The notes beneath the pieces are model-generated. The model searched no databases. It saw nothing but the letters and a program-made list of their open reading frames with translations, and was not told the DNA's origin. From CAZKCK01 sp964552325 (lineage in GTDB: Bacteria > Bacteroidota > Bacteroidia > Bacteroidales > TTA-H9): a stretch of 40,907 nt of DNA. Made by a program: the position numbers and the translations under genes. The stretch is taken from assembly GCA_964552325.1 (NCBI GenBank), contig CAZKHA010000012.1:1-40907 (forward strand), given 5' to 3'. Numbering within the stretch: the stretch's first letter is position 1; every line of letters begins with the position of its first letter. Of the stretch, positions 16,777 to 24,986 are shown piece by piece.

Positions 16777-17017
16777 AACGTAAAGTATTAAAGAGGGAGA
16801 TTCATGACTAGGATTCTTAATTGCGAATATACAAGCATAATTAGCTGAATATACGAAATTTAAGTAGTTTATTTTTGCTTAAATTCGCTTAAGGCCTTTA
16901 ATTAAGCCGTCTAAAGTTGCTAAAATTTGCTAAAATATTCCTAAAGCTTGCTAAAAGCACTTGCTAAAACTTCTAAAAGATTGTACCTTTATCGCTTCTT
17001 AAGCTTTTATCACCAAA
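16777..17017. promoter_or_regulatory. Divergent control region with phased CTAAA repeats
   Basis: Seven CTAAA units begin at 16911, 16920, 16930, 16941, 16951, 16964 and 16973, that is 9-13 bp apart and close to one helical turn. Two GCTTAA units at 16878 and 16888 precede them with the same spacing. The array runs into a promoter-like TTG (16961) and TACCTTTA (7 of 8 to the -7 box) about 20 bp apart, upstream of the ATG at 17018. A direct repeat GAATATAC at 16825 and 16847 lies nearer the minus-strand gene. Phased A-tracts suggest intrinsic bending or cooperative binding of a regulator. Confidence 0.5.
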
Positions 17018-18223
17018 ATGGCAAAGTATCCCTATAAAAACTTCTCTTTTAAAGACTTACCAATAAAATGGTTGTTAGGGTTAGTTGCAAGCTCGGTGGC
17101 AGGAATTAATAAAGCTGTAAGCGTTTACTATAATAATCTTAACCAGAAAATTGAAATAGAGTATGTTGAAATCAATGATTTTATAAACCTTGAAAGTGAA
17201 ATAGACATCTTGCCTTTTTACCATACTGAAGTTGACAAAGGAATTGATGACTTACGCGATGCAGCGCAAAAGTATGAGTGGGTTCACCCAAACAAAATTG
17301 GTTTTGATGTTGCAAATACGACGCATGTAATTGGTAATCAAGATTTATTTACTGAGCTTAATAAGAATGTACTTATTTTAAGATACCGTAATGCCTTTGA
17401 TAATAAGTTCGATTGTTTATTACTCTACTTTTATAGTTCGCACACATATGTAACTCCTTCTAAGCATAAGTTCGATTTATCTGACAATTTTAAGGTGATG
17501 ATTGCCCCAACCTTACACCGATTGCTTTTAAACCGATTGTATGAAATGAAGCGTGATTCCGAAAAATTTGATTTGGTAAAATTCAGTACCACAAATATTT
17601 ACGAAGATATCGAAAAGTTAAGGGTAGAGAAGAAAGAACTCCAAAAAAAGTATGGTGATAGTTTGGTTAACCTATGTAAGGCCTACCTTAAGGAATTTGC
17701 TCACGAGAATGCATGCCATATTGTGCTCCATTCGGATGCAGAAAACAAAATAGCGGCGTTTACGGGAGATATTTCATTACTCAGGCCTGCTATCGAAAAA
17801 GCTGCATTTGTAGCCATGACAACTTCAACCACTCCAGGCAATGAAATCTCACTATATGATTATCATATCTGGATTGAAGAACCTGCTAAAGAATTCGCCA
17901 AGCAAGAATTTATCAAAGTAGTGGAACGGAGTTCAACAATTGCCCTCAATTTCCTTGATGAGCTTGAAAAAGCGGCTGAACGGCTAAAAATGAAGAAATT
18001 GCAAATTACGGGCGTACATATAGGTAATGAATTGAATGGTGTAACACATGCTAGTATTACCCAAAAGCTAAGCAAGCATACCAATAACATACTCAAATTA
18101 TTGCACTTATACCCAAAACGTTGGCCAATAATACGCAATGATTTTAAGCCCTTGCAAAACATCATTGATCGTTCGCTTCATGAATCTAAAGATGACTTGG
18201 ATCAAAAGGATGATCAGAAGTAA
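17018..18223 (+). CDS. Hypothetical protein with central coiled coil and possible C-terminal helical domain
   Basis: 401 aa; family not recognised. A mildly hydrophobic stretch (WLLGLVASSVAGINKAV) near the N-terminus is too polar to be a certain membrane anchor. Residues of about 45-190 form a first globular region; 195-215 is a charged coiled coil (EDIEKLRVEKKELQKKYGDS). TGDISLLRPAIEKAAFVA at 249-266 faintly resembles the end of the AAA+ region of sigma-54 activators, and a helical C-terminus (ITQKLSKHTNNILKLL) could bind DNA, but there is no Walker A motif, so this is only a hint. Its 3' end overlaps the convergent radical SAM gene by 38 bp. It follows the phased CTAAA promoter region, which it could autoregulate. 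Confidence 0.6.
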   Translation: MAKYPYKNFSFKDLPIKWLLGLVASSVAGINKAVSVYYNNLNQKIEIEYVEINDFINLESEIDILPFYHTEVDKGIDDLRDAAQKYEWVHPNKIGFDVANTTHVIGNQDLFTELNKNVLILRYRNAFDNKFDCLLLYFYSSHTYVTPSKHKFDLSDNFKVMIAPTLHRLLLNRLYEMKRDSEKFDLVKFSTTNIYEDIEKLRVEKKELQKKYGDSLVNLCKAYLKEFAHENACHIVLHSDAENKIAAFTGDISLLRPAIEKAAFVAMTTSTTPGNEISLYDYHIWIEEPAKEFAKQEFIKVVERSSTIALNFLDELEKAAERLKMKKLQITGVHIGNELNGVTHASITQKLSKHTNNILKLLHLYPKRWPIIRNDFKPLQNIIDRSLHESKDDLDQKDDQK

Positions 18224-19109
18224 AATCGGGGTTATAATAATCATTGCTATTTAGGTCTTGAACATAGCCATTTTCGAAACCCAATTCGTCGAATTTATCA
18301 ACAACTAATTGATATTCATAGCTTTTTAGCTTCCGTTGAAGGTTTATGTCATCACAGGTGTTAAATACAGGATTGTATTGAGCCATTAGGCTTATATGCA
18401 ACCGAACAGTTAATTCACTGGCAATGCATTCAAGAACACCAATACTATTATTAATGTATCCGGGCAGAACGAGGTGCCTAATAATAATACCTGAATAAGC
18501 CTGCCCTTCGGGGTCGATGAGCAAGCCAGTTCCCTTCTGTCGCATCATTTCTTTTAAGGCTTGTATGGCCACTTCTACATAGTTGCCCGCACCTGATAAA
18601 CGTTTTGCTAAGCTATTATCTGAATATTTAAAGTCTGGAAGATAGATATCGATTAAACCCTCGAGCCTCCTAAGCGATTCAACTTTATCGTAACCATTTG
18701 AATTATAAACCGTAACAGGCTGATAACCCCTTGATTTAACGGCTTGTATGATGGCTATAACTTGTGCAATTTGATGCGAAGGTGAAACAAAACCCAGTAT
18801 GTTAATGCCTTGGCTTAAGATTGTACAAATGCTATCAGTTACTTGCTGTAAATTAAGCGAATAGGATACCTCTGTTTGTAAATTGTTGCTAATCTGGTGG
18901 TTTTGACAATACACGCATTGTAAGTTGCACTTCGTAAAAAAAACATTGCAAATACCATTCGAACCACTAATTACAGGCTCTTCGCCTTTATGGATACAAA
19001 TAGACCCTACCGAATAGGACCAATCAGAACGGCAGTATCCTAACTTACTTCCAACTCTGGGGGCGTTGCATTCGCGAGGGCAAACGTTGCATAAATTTAC
19101 ACTCTCCAT
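18186..19109 (-). CDS. Radical SAM protein, PflA-like (COG1313 type)
   Basis: 307 aa. The radical SAM cluster motif CNLQCVYC lies near residue 61-68, after an N-terminal cysteine-rich segment CNVCPRECNAPR...GYCRSD typical of the PflA-related COG1313 group. Later family elements include a GFVSPSHQI strand, VTVYNSNGYDKVESL and DIYLPDFKY. These proteins resemble pyruvate formate-lyase activases, but no glycyl-radical enzyme is encoded nearby, so the substrate is unknown. It starts 26 bp after the receiver-domain gene and is probably co-transcribed. The last 12 codons overlap the convergent 17018 gene. Confidence 0.85.
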   Translation of the reverse strand: MESVNLCNVCPRECNAPRVGSKLGYCRSDWSYSVGSICIHKGEEPVISGSNGICNVFFTKCNLQCVYCQNHQISNNLQTEVSYSLNLQQVTDSICTILSQGINILGFVSPSHQIAQVIAIIQAVKSRGYQPVTVYNSNGYDKVESLRRLEGLIDIYLPDFKYSDNSLAKRLSGAGNYVEVAIQALKEMMRQKGTGLLIDPEGQAYSGIIIRHLVLPGYINNSIGVLECIASELTVRLHISLMAQYNPVFNTCDDINLQRKLKSYEYQLVVDKFDELGFENGYVQDLNSNDYYNPDFTSDHPFDPSHL

Positions 19110-19135
19110 TTATCACAGTTCGCGCTATGCGAGGC

Positions 19136-19537
19136 TCATATTTTTGCCAAGACGGCTGATAATTCAAAGGGTTTGAAAGGCTTGCTCAGGTAATCGTCCA
19201 CTCCGCTATTAAAATAGCGTAAACGGCTTTCTTTATCCGAATAGCTGGTCATTGCAACAATCTTTACATGTCCACCATGCTTTCTTTCATATTCACGAAT
19301 GCGTTGTATTGATTTAATTCCATCAAGCACAGGCATCTCAATATCCATGAGGATGGCTTGAAAGCTTTCTTTTAAAAATTCATCATAAGCCTGCTGACCA
19401 TCTGATACCACCTGTACTCGATATCCAATAGAGTTTAATATAGTGGTTACCAGCGATCTGTTAATTTCGTCATCATCAGCCACCAACACCTTTGGCCTTT
19501 CATTAGTATCAATTGCTCCAGTTTCGCTTTTGGTCAT
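19136..19537 (-). CDS. Single-domain response regulator (CheY-like)
   Basis: 133 aa consisting of one receiver domain with no output domain. Key residues are present: acidic cluster DDD (21-23), phospho-acceptor Asp65 in ILMDIEMP, Thr97 in AMTSY, and Lys119 in LSKPF. I choose the ATG at 19537; the upstream TTG at 19555 lies inside the -7 promoter box and would give a start before transcription begins. The nearest histidine kinase in the window is the hybrid kinase 7.6 kb away, so the partner is uncertain. Upstream gene of the radical SAM protein in a probable two-gene operon. Confidence 0.88.
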   Translation of the reverse strand: MTKSETGAIDTNERPKVLVADDDEINRSLVTTILNSIGYRVQVVSDGQQAYDEFLKESFQAILMDIEMPVLDGIKSIQRIREYERKHGGHVKIVAMTSYSDKESRLRYFNSGVDDYLSKPFKPFELSAVLAKI

Positions 19538-19552
19538 GCGGATATTTTTTTG

Positions 19553-19585
19553 CAAAAGTAAGGTTTTAAAATTTCAGTATCTTTG
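19553..19585. promoter_or_regulatory. Back-to-back promoters for the receiver and DUF5606 genes
   Basis: Minus strand TACTTTTG (19553-19560) and plus strand TATCTTTG (19578-19585) are both exact TAnnTTTG matches, only 17 bp apart and pointing outwards. The minus-strand leader would be only about 9 nt. -33 elements are not obvious, and would overlap the opposite promoter. Confidence 0.65.
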
Positions 19586-19617
19586 CGCCATTATAAAATT
19601 GTGAACAAAGAACAAAA

Positions 19618-20055
19618 ATGAACCTGAAAGAAATTGTTAGTATCGCCGGTAAAAGCGGCCTTTTTAAGATAATCAGCCAAACCAAGAATGGCGTTATAGT
19701 TGAATCGTTGGTTGATGGCAAGCGTTTTCCTGCTTTCGTACACGACCGTATGAGTAGCCTTGAAGAAATAAGTGTTTTCACCACTGGAGAAGACCGTCCA
19801 CTAAAGGAGATATTTATTGCAATTCGTGACAAAGAAAACCGTGAAAAAGCCATCGACTCAAAATCGGACAATAATAGCTTGAAGAAGTATTTTGCCGAAG
19901 TAGTCCCAGATTTTGATCAAGAGCGTGTGTATGTGTCAGACATTAAAAAGATTATTGCTTGGTACAACCAATTACAACAACATGATTTGCTCGATTTTAC
20001 GGAAGATGCTGACAAGCAACCCGAAGAAAGCACGAGCGAGGGCACTACCGAATAA
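19618..20055 (+). CDS. DUF5606 domain protein
   Basis: 145 aa, a small soluble protein conserved across Bacteroidota. The family N-terminus is clear (LKEIVSIAGKSGLFKIISQT, then VESLVDGKRFPAFV), followed by DRPLKEIF and a segment with YVSDIKKIIAWYNQL. The tail after residue 130 is acidic and low-complexity. The function is unknown; the N-terminal GKSGLFKI strand looks like a small beta-barrel. It has its own promoter and terminator, so it is monocistronic. Confidence 0.85.
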   Translation: MNLKEIVSIAGKSGLFKIISQTKNGVIVESLVDGKRFPAFVHDRMSSLEEISVFTTGEDRPLKEIFIAIRDKENREKAIDSKSDNNSLKKYFAEVVPDFDQERVYVSDIKKIIAWYNQLQQHDLLDFTEDADKQPEESTSEGTTE

Positions 20056-20065
20056 ATGGTTACTC

Positions 20066-20093
20066 AACCGTCAGAAGCACTGACGGTTTTTTT
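20066..20093 (+). terminator. Terminator of the DUF5606 gene
   Basis: ACCGTCAG pairs with CTGACGGT around AAGCA and is followed by seven T, 12 bp after the stop codon. Confidence 0.88.
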
Positions 20094-20155
20094 GTGCATT
20101 ACAATTTGCATTTTCGTAATACACTGTTGAATAATTTCTTACTTAAGTTGGCATC

Positions 20156-20953
20156 ATGAAAAAGTTTGTACATGATTTTAGCGTCGCAATAAACCGCCCC
20201 ATAAACAAAGACCACGTCATATTAGACTTGGTTTGCAAGGAAAGCCTACCCCATATTCTTCCGGGTCAGTTTGCCGAAGTTAAAGTCGATCATTCCCCAA
20301 CAACCTTCCTTAGGCGGCCCTTATCAATTCATAATGTTGATTATGAGAAAAATACCTTAAGTTTGTTAATCCAAAAGAAAGGGGAAGGCACACAACGCCT
20401 GGCAGAACTAAAAGTGGGTGATACGCTGAATATGGTTTACCCACTCGGCAATTCGTTTACCTTGGTTTCTAACAAAAAAGCTCTTTTGGTTGGTGGCGGT
20501 TGTGGAATTGCCCCCCTCCTATTCTTAGCGAAGAAATTGGTTGAATCGGGTACGGAAGTCAGCATTTTGATGGGTGGTAAAACCGAAGCGCACATTATGG
20601 AAGCCGAAGCATATCAAACGTATGGCGAGCTGCTCGTTACAACCGAGGATGGGTCGATGGGAAAAAAGGGATTTGTGATACACCACCCCATTTGGTGGGA
20701 AAAGAAGCCGGATTTTGATTGGATATACACCTGTGGCCCCGACCCGATGATGAAAGCCATTGCAAAGCTGGCTCACAAGTATCAGATCCCTTGTGAAGTA
20801 TCGCTTGAGCAAACCATGGCTTGTGGAATTGGAGCCTGCCTTTGCTGTGTGGTTGATACTATCCACGGAAATAAATGTACTTGTACCGATGGGCCGGTTT
20901 TTGATTATACCACACTAAAAGGCTGGTTACCAGAAGATAAACGAAGTGAATAA
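20156..20953 (+). CDS. pyrK: Dihydroorotate dehydrogenase electron-transfer subunit
   Basis: 265 aa. PyrK passes electrons from the PyrD FMN through FAD and a 2Fe-2S cluster to NAD+ in de novo pyrimidine synthesis. The FAD-binding motif RRPLSI lies at 53-58, the nucleotide-binding loop LVGGGCGIAPL near 111-121, and the cluster motif as CGIGACLCC...CTC near the C-terminus. Length is typical. The stop TAA overlaps the ATG of pyrD by one base (TAATG), so the two subunits are translationally coupled, as expected for a class 1B heterotetramer. Confidence 0.95.
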   Translation: MKKFVHDFSVAINRPINKDHVILDLVCKESLPHILPGQFAEVKVDHSPTTFLRRPLSIHNVDYEKNTLSLLIQKKGEGTQRLAELKVGDTLNMVYPLGNSFTLVSNKKALLVGGGCGIAPLLFLAKKLVESGTEVSILMGGKTEAHIMEAEAYQTYGELLVTTEDGSMGKKGFVIHHPIWWEKKPDFDWIYTCGPDPMMKAIAKLAHKYQIPCEVSLEQTMACGIGACLCCVVDTIHGNKCTCTDGPVFDYTTLKGWLPEDKRSE

Positions 20954-21891
20954 TGAATATCGGAAACATTGTGAAATCAAGAAATCTAGCAGTAAACATT
21001 CATCAACTGAAGCTTAAAAACCCTGTAATGACGGCTTCAGGAACTTTTGGCTACGGGCCAGAGTTTGAAGATTTTCTGGATGTAAACACCTTAGGAGGCA
21101 TAGTGGTAAAAGGGACAACTGGAAAGCACCGCGAGGGCAACCATTATCCCCGGATGGCTGAAACAGCTTCGGGAATGTTGAATGCTGTTGGTTTACAAAA
21201 CAAGGGAGTAGATAAGTTTATATCCGAAATATATCCAAAGATTAAGCATTACCAAACCAATATTCTGGTAAATGTTTCAGGTTCAACGGTTGAAGAGTAT
21301 ATGGAAGTTGCTGCTAAAATCAATGAATTGGATGCAATACCGGGAATTGAATTAAACATTTCGTGTCCGAATGTAAAAGAAGGAGGAATGGCTTTTGGAA
21401 CAAGTTGTCCTTCGGCCATTGCAGTTACCAAAGCAGTTCGTGAAGTTTACGCTAAGACCTTGGTTGTTAAGCTATCTCCCAATGTTACAGATATTGCTGA
21501 AATGGCAAAAGCTGTTGAAGGTGCTGGTGCTGATGGTATTTCGGTGATAAATACTCTTTTGGGAATGGCTATAAATGCAGAAACACGCAAACCGGTGTTA
21601 TCAACCATAACCGGAGGGTTATCAGGACCCGCAATTAAACCAGTAGCCCTACGAATGGTTTGGCAAGTAGCAAAAGCCGTTCAAATACCTGTAATAGGTC
21701 TAGGGGGTATTATGAATGCAAACGACGCCATTGAATTTCTACTGGCTGGTGCCACTGCCGTACAAATTGGCACGGCTAACTTTATTGACCCCATGGTTTG
21801 TACCAAAATAATAGCTGGTATAGAAGCCTATATGGAGCGTCATAAAATTGAGGACGTAAAAGAATTGATAGGAGCCTTGATAGTTAACTAG
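20953..21891 (+). CDS. pyrD: Dihydroorotate dehydrogenase, class 1B catalytic subunit
   Basis: 312 aa FMN enzyme that oxidises dihydroorotate to orotate. The fold and active site are visible: NPVMTASGTFGYG near the start, GIVVKGTTGKHREGN, the substrate loop ELNISCPNVKEGG, a KLSPNVTDI phosphate-binding strand, VINTLLGMAI, GGLSGPAIKPVALRMV and the final FMN phosphate site GLGGIMNANDA. Coupled to pyrK by a one-base stop/start overlap, which supports class 1B over the class 2 quinone-linked enzyme. The porin gene follows after 15 bp. Confidence 0.96.
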   Translation: MNIGNIVKSRNLAVNIHQLKLKNPVMTASGTFGYGPEFEDFLDVNTLGGIVVKGTTGKHREGNHYPRMAETASGMLNAVGLQNKGVDKFISEIYPKIKHYQTNILVNVSGSTVEEYMEVAAKINELDAIPGIELNISCPNVKEGGMAFGTSCPSAIAVTKAVREVYAKTLVVKLSPNVTDIAEMAKAVEGAGADGISVINTLLGMAINAETRKPVLSTITGGLSGPAIKPVALRMVWQVAKAVQIPVIGLGGIMNANDAIEFLLAGATAVQIGTANFIDPMVCTKIIAGIEAYMERHKIEDVKELIGALIVN

Positions 21892-21906
21892 TTTTAAATT
21901 GTTTAT

Positions 21907-23100
21907 ATGAAAATAAGATGCTTGGTTTTGGTGGCTAGTTGGCTACTAATTGTTAATTTGCATGCACAAACCGAAGTTGATGAACGTGCTTACATTCACT
22001 TTGATAAAGGCCTTGGCTTTGATACACCCGATTCCACTTTTGGGGTCAACATCCGTTTTAGGATGCAAAACCTTTTGCAGTTCACAACCGAGTCAACAGA
22101 TGATCTTTCGATTAAAGCGATAGATGCACGTGTAAGGAGGCTCCGTTTACGATTTGATGGCTTTTTGGGCCGTTCAGGCAAATTATCGTATTATATGCAA
22201 TTGGCTTTTAGCCGTGAAGACCAAGATTGGGATAATACACATATTCCCAATATTATACGTGATGCGATGGTGTATTATCGCTTCAACGAATCGTTTTATA
22301 TTGGCTTCGGACAAGGCAAATTACCCGGCAACCGACAGCGTATTACAAGTTCAGGGTTGCAACAATTTATGGAACGGTCGGTGGTGAATAACACTTTTAA
22401 TATTGATCGCGATTTTGGTATTTTCGGCTATTATTCTACAAGTTTAGGCAAGGCTGGACTGAATCTTAAAGGTGCAATTTCGAGCGGTGATGGCCGTGGT
22501 ACCCTTAGAACAGATGATGGTTTGGCTTATACAGGTCGCTTAGAGTTTCTGCCCCTTGGCAGGTTTAAGTCGGATGGCGATTTTTTGGAAGGAGACCTCT
22601 ATCGAGAATCAAAACCCAAAGTGGCAATTGGCCTTGCTGCAAGTTACAATGATAAAGCTATGAAATTGGCTGGCCAAAGAGGGATTGAGTTGCAAGAACC
22701 ACACATTTTAACATCCGTTTTTGCCGATTTGCTAGTTAAATATCATGGTTGGGCTAGCACTTCAGAATTTTGTTCGCGCTATCCAAATATTTACCAAGCC
22801 ATTAGTGTTGAGGATGATACATTAAATATCTACAAGGGTTATGGTATCAATACCCAACTAAGTTACATCTTTAAAAACAATTTTGAAGTGGCTCTTAGGT
22901 ATTCTATGTTGCATCCGCATAACGATATTTCGGAAGTTGAACCTGAAGTTGACATTTATACCCTTGGCGCTACAAAGTATTTGAAAGAGCATAGTGTAAA
23001 AATACAAGCCAACATTAGTTATCGCAAGAATACAGCCAACATACCTACTAATTCAAAAAGTGATTTTCAACTAGGGTTTTTGGTAGAGGTTGGAATATAG
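21907..23100 (+). CDS. OprP-like phosphate-selective porin
   Basis: 397 aa with a signal peptide (CLVLVASWLLIVNLHAQ) followed by an outer-membrane beta-barrel. The sequence alternates hydrophobic and polar residues and carries OprO/OprP family hallmarks: VRRLRLRFDGFLG, KLSYYMQLAFSRED, YIGFGQGKLPGNRQRITSSG, and a closing barrel strand with terminal aromatic/Ile pattern. It probably lets small anions or other solutes cross the outer membrane; phosphate specificity cannot be judged from sequence. It starts 15 bp after pyrD without a visible promoter and may be read through from pyrKD, but the functional link is not obvious. Confidence 0.85.
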   Translation: MKIRCLVLVASWLLIVNLHAQTEVDERAYIHFDKGLGFDTPDSTFGVNIRFRMQNLLQFTTESTDDLSIKAIDARVRRLRLRFDGFLGRSGKLSYYMQLAFSREDQDWDNTHIPNIIRDAMVYYRFNESFYIGFGQGKLPGNRQRITSSGLQQFMERSVVNNTFNIDRDFGIFGYYSTSLGKAGLNLKGAISSGDGRGTLRTDDGLAYTGRLEFLPLGRFKSDGDFLEGDLYRESKPKVAIGLAASYNDKAMKLAGQRGIELQEPHILTSVFADLLVKYHGWASTSEFCSRYPNIYQAISVEDDTLNIYKGYGINTQLSYIFKNNFEVALRYSMLHPHNDISEVEPEVDIYTLGATKYLKEHSVKIQANISYRKNTANIPTNSKSDFQLGFLVEVGI

Positions 23101-23118
23101 CAAAACTATCGCCACATA

Positions 23119-23158
23119 AAAAAGCCGATACATCGCCAATTTGATTTGTCGGCTTTTT
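23119..23158. terminator. Bidirectional terminator between porin and TM2 genes
   Basis: AAAAAGCCGA and TCGGCTTTTT form a 10-bp arm pair separated by 20 nt, giving an A-run on one side and a T-run on the other. It can serve the plus-strand porin gene and the minus-strand TM2 gene. Confidence 0.75.
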
Positions 23159-23230
23159 TATGACATTTAACCTGCTCACATTAAATAGGTTAAAACAACC
23201 TATGCATAAAGAGAGGCAAGTAGATACCGG

Positions 23231-23578
23231 CTATTTCATAAATACTGACACTTCGTGGGCCACCCGCATATTATACTCCCAAGTAAGCTTTTTGTAGTTT
23301 ATTAGGTCAACAATAGTACCAATTAGGCACAAACCACCTGTAAAAATGTACAGTATGCCCATGCCAATCTGGCCTAGTATAAACCTATGTACGCCAGCTA
23401 CCACAACAAAGCCAAGCAATGCAGTTAGCAGTATCATATTGGGGTCTTTGCGCCTAGCCCTGTAAAGGTTGGCAAAGTTCATAAGCTTTTGTTCGTCAAA
23501 ATCTTTTGTGACGCTCTGAATGTAAGCCATTTCTTCAGGCTCTAATTCAGGAAGTAGTTGGTAAATTTGAGTACTCAT
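23231..23578 (-). CDS. TM2 domain membrane protein
   Basis: 115 aa. The TM2 domain is clear at about 45-100: two hydrophobic helices (LLTALLGFVVVAGVHRFILG, GILYIFTGGLCLIGTIVDL) with the conserved GxHRFILGQ and GGLCLIGTIVDL motifs. The N-terminal 45 residues are soluble and helical. Function unknown. It starts 3 bp after the DUF2752 gene stop, so the two form a membrane-protein operon. Confidence 0.88.
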   Translation of the reverse strand: MSTQIYQLLPELEPEEMAYIQSVTKDFDEQKLMNFANLYRARRKDPNMILLTALLGFVVVAGVHRFILGQIGMGILYIFTGGLCLIGTIVDLINYKKLTWEYNMRVAHEVSVFMK

Positions 23579-23581
23579 TTG

Positions 23582-23887
23582 TTATTGTGAATTGATTATG
23601 GAACTATTTTTATATAAAAGGGTTACTGATCTGTATAACAATACTATTATTGCAAAAATACCAAAAGGATGCATACGCCAAGCCTCTACAAAGTTGCCAT
23701 TCAATGCCAAAATTATCGACCTGCCAAGCCCACAACCAGGGCAGTAAGGTAAACCGAGGCTGCTAAAGGGACATAAGGTTGCGTGCGAATGAAAATCAGT
23801 GGAAGACAATCCTAATACCACTAAAGCAGTCAACCAAAAGAAAGCTTCAAGGTTCTTCCATAGAAACTGTAGGGCCTTATTATACAT
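23582..23887 (-). CDS. DUF2752 membrane protein
   Basis: About 101 aa. The DUF2752 signature CPFSSLGLPYCPGCGLGRSI is complete (three cysteines, CPGCG core), between two hydrophobic segments (AFFWLTALVVLGLSS and GIFAIIVLLYRSVTLLY). I choose the ATG at 23887; an upstream TTG at 23905 lies within the promoter -7 box. The CPGCG cysteines could bind a metal, but this is untested. First gene of a two-gene unit with the TM2 protein; this pairing recurs in Bacteroidota. Confidence 0.87.
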   Translation of the reverse strand: MYNKALQFLWKNLEAFFWLTALVVLGLSSTDFHSHATLCPFSSLGLPYCPGCGLGRSIILALNGNFVEAWRMHPFGIFAIIVLLYRSVTLLYKNSSIINSQ

Positions 23888-23902
23888 CTCGCGATATTTA
23901 TG

Positions 23903-23910
23903 CAAATATA
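23903..23910 (-). promoter_or_regulatory. -7 promoter box of the DUF2752-TM2 operon
   Basis: The minus strand reads TATATTTG, an exact TAnnTTTG match, 16 bp before the ATG at 23887 and within the 60-bp gap after murB. Confidence 0.6.
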
Positions 23911-23965
23911 CAATGCATTGACGCCTGTTTTAACCACAGGTTACAAATATTGGCCCAGCTTGGGG

Positions 23966-24979
23966 TTATAGAATTTGTACTTCAGGTTCAAGTTGCACCC
24001 CAAAGGTATTCATTACAGAATCTACTATATTGTTACAAAGGTCTAATATCTGAAGGCCCGTGGCTTCTGCATAATTTACTAAAACGAGTGCCTGTTGCGG
24101 CCAAACCCCAGCGTCACCCGCTCGATATCCCTTGAAACCACATTTTTCTATCAACCAACCCGCAGGAATCTTTTTGCCTTCTTCCACATCATAAAACGGA
24201 ATGGCTTCGTATTTGGCCTTAAGTTCTTCATACTTTGCAATACTGATAACCGGGTTTTTAAAAAAGCTACCCGCGCTACCAATTTCGCCTACCTCAGGCA
24301 ACTTTTTCTTTCGAATAGAGATTATCTTATCCCGAATGATTTTAATGTTAATCAAATCAACATCCACTGCAGCAAGCGATTGAATTAAAGCTGGGTAGCT
24401 GACATTTGGTTTGGGATTTTTATTTAAACGAAGAACGACAGACCATATCATGTAGCTGTTTTTGCCTGATTGTTTGAAAAAACTATGCCTATAAGCAAAT
24501 TCACATTTGTCATAATCAAAATCATGAAGCTGGTTATTAGCTAGTTCAATAGCTTTCAAGCTTTGAAAGACATCTTTAAGCTCAGTACCATAAGCGCCAA
24601 TGTTTTGAACTGGGCTGCTTCCTACGGTGCCTGGAATGTAAGACAGATTTTCAATTCCACCAAAGTTATTCTTAACGGCCCAGGCCACCAAATTATCCCA
24701 TTCTTCACCTGCCATTGCTTCCACATCAACATATAACTCTGTCTCATTTACGATTCTAATACCTTTGTTTGTGGGATGTATCACTAAGCCATCCACATCT
24801 TTGGTTAATAGTAAATTGCTACCACTGCCCAGTACTAAAACAGGAAGCTGTAAGCGGTTTGCAATGTCTAAAATTTTAGTAACATCATTTAAATCAACAA
24901 CTTCGGCATAAGAACTTGCCTTTGCGTCCATTCCAAATGTGTTTTGCTCCTTCAGCGAATAGTTTCTGTAAATCTTCAT
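23966..24979 (-). CDS. murB: UDP-N-acetylenolpyruvoylglucosamine reductase
   Basis: 337 aa flavoenzyme that makes UDP-N-acetylmuramate, the second committed step of peptidoglycan synthesis. FAD-binding motifs VLGSGSNLLL and IPGTVGSSPVQNIGAYG are present, as is GSAGSFFKNP, which holds the proton-donating Ser. The insert around residues 150-200 with YRHSFFK and the C-terminal KCGFKGYRAGDAGV indicate the type I (E. coli-like) enzyme. It is last in a three-gene minus-strand unit, 7 bp after the head-GIN gene. Confidence 0.96.
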   Translation of the reverse strand: MKIYRNYSLKEQNTFGMDAKASSYAEVVDLNDVTKILDIANRLQLPVLVLGSGSNLLLTKDVDGLVIHPTNKGIRIVNETELYVDVEAMAGEEWDNLVAWAVKNNFGGIENLSYIPGTVGSSPVQNIGAYGTELKDVFQSLKAIELANNQLHDFDYDKCEFAYRHSFFKQSGKNSYMIWSVVLRLNKNPKPNVSYPALIQSLAAVDVDLINIKIIRDKIISIRKKKLPEVGEIGSAGSFFKNPVISIAKYEELKAKYEAIPFYDVEEGKKIPAGWLIEKCGFKGYRAGDAGVWPQQALVLVNYAEATGLQILDLCNNIVDSVMNTFGVQLEPEVQIL

Positions 24980-24986
24980 TTTGGGT

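Noticed and set aside
19538..19555. Longer start (TTG) of the receiver gene
   Set aside because: The codon falls within the -7 promoter box, so it would precede the transcription start.
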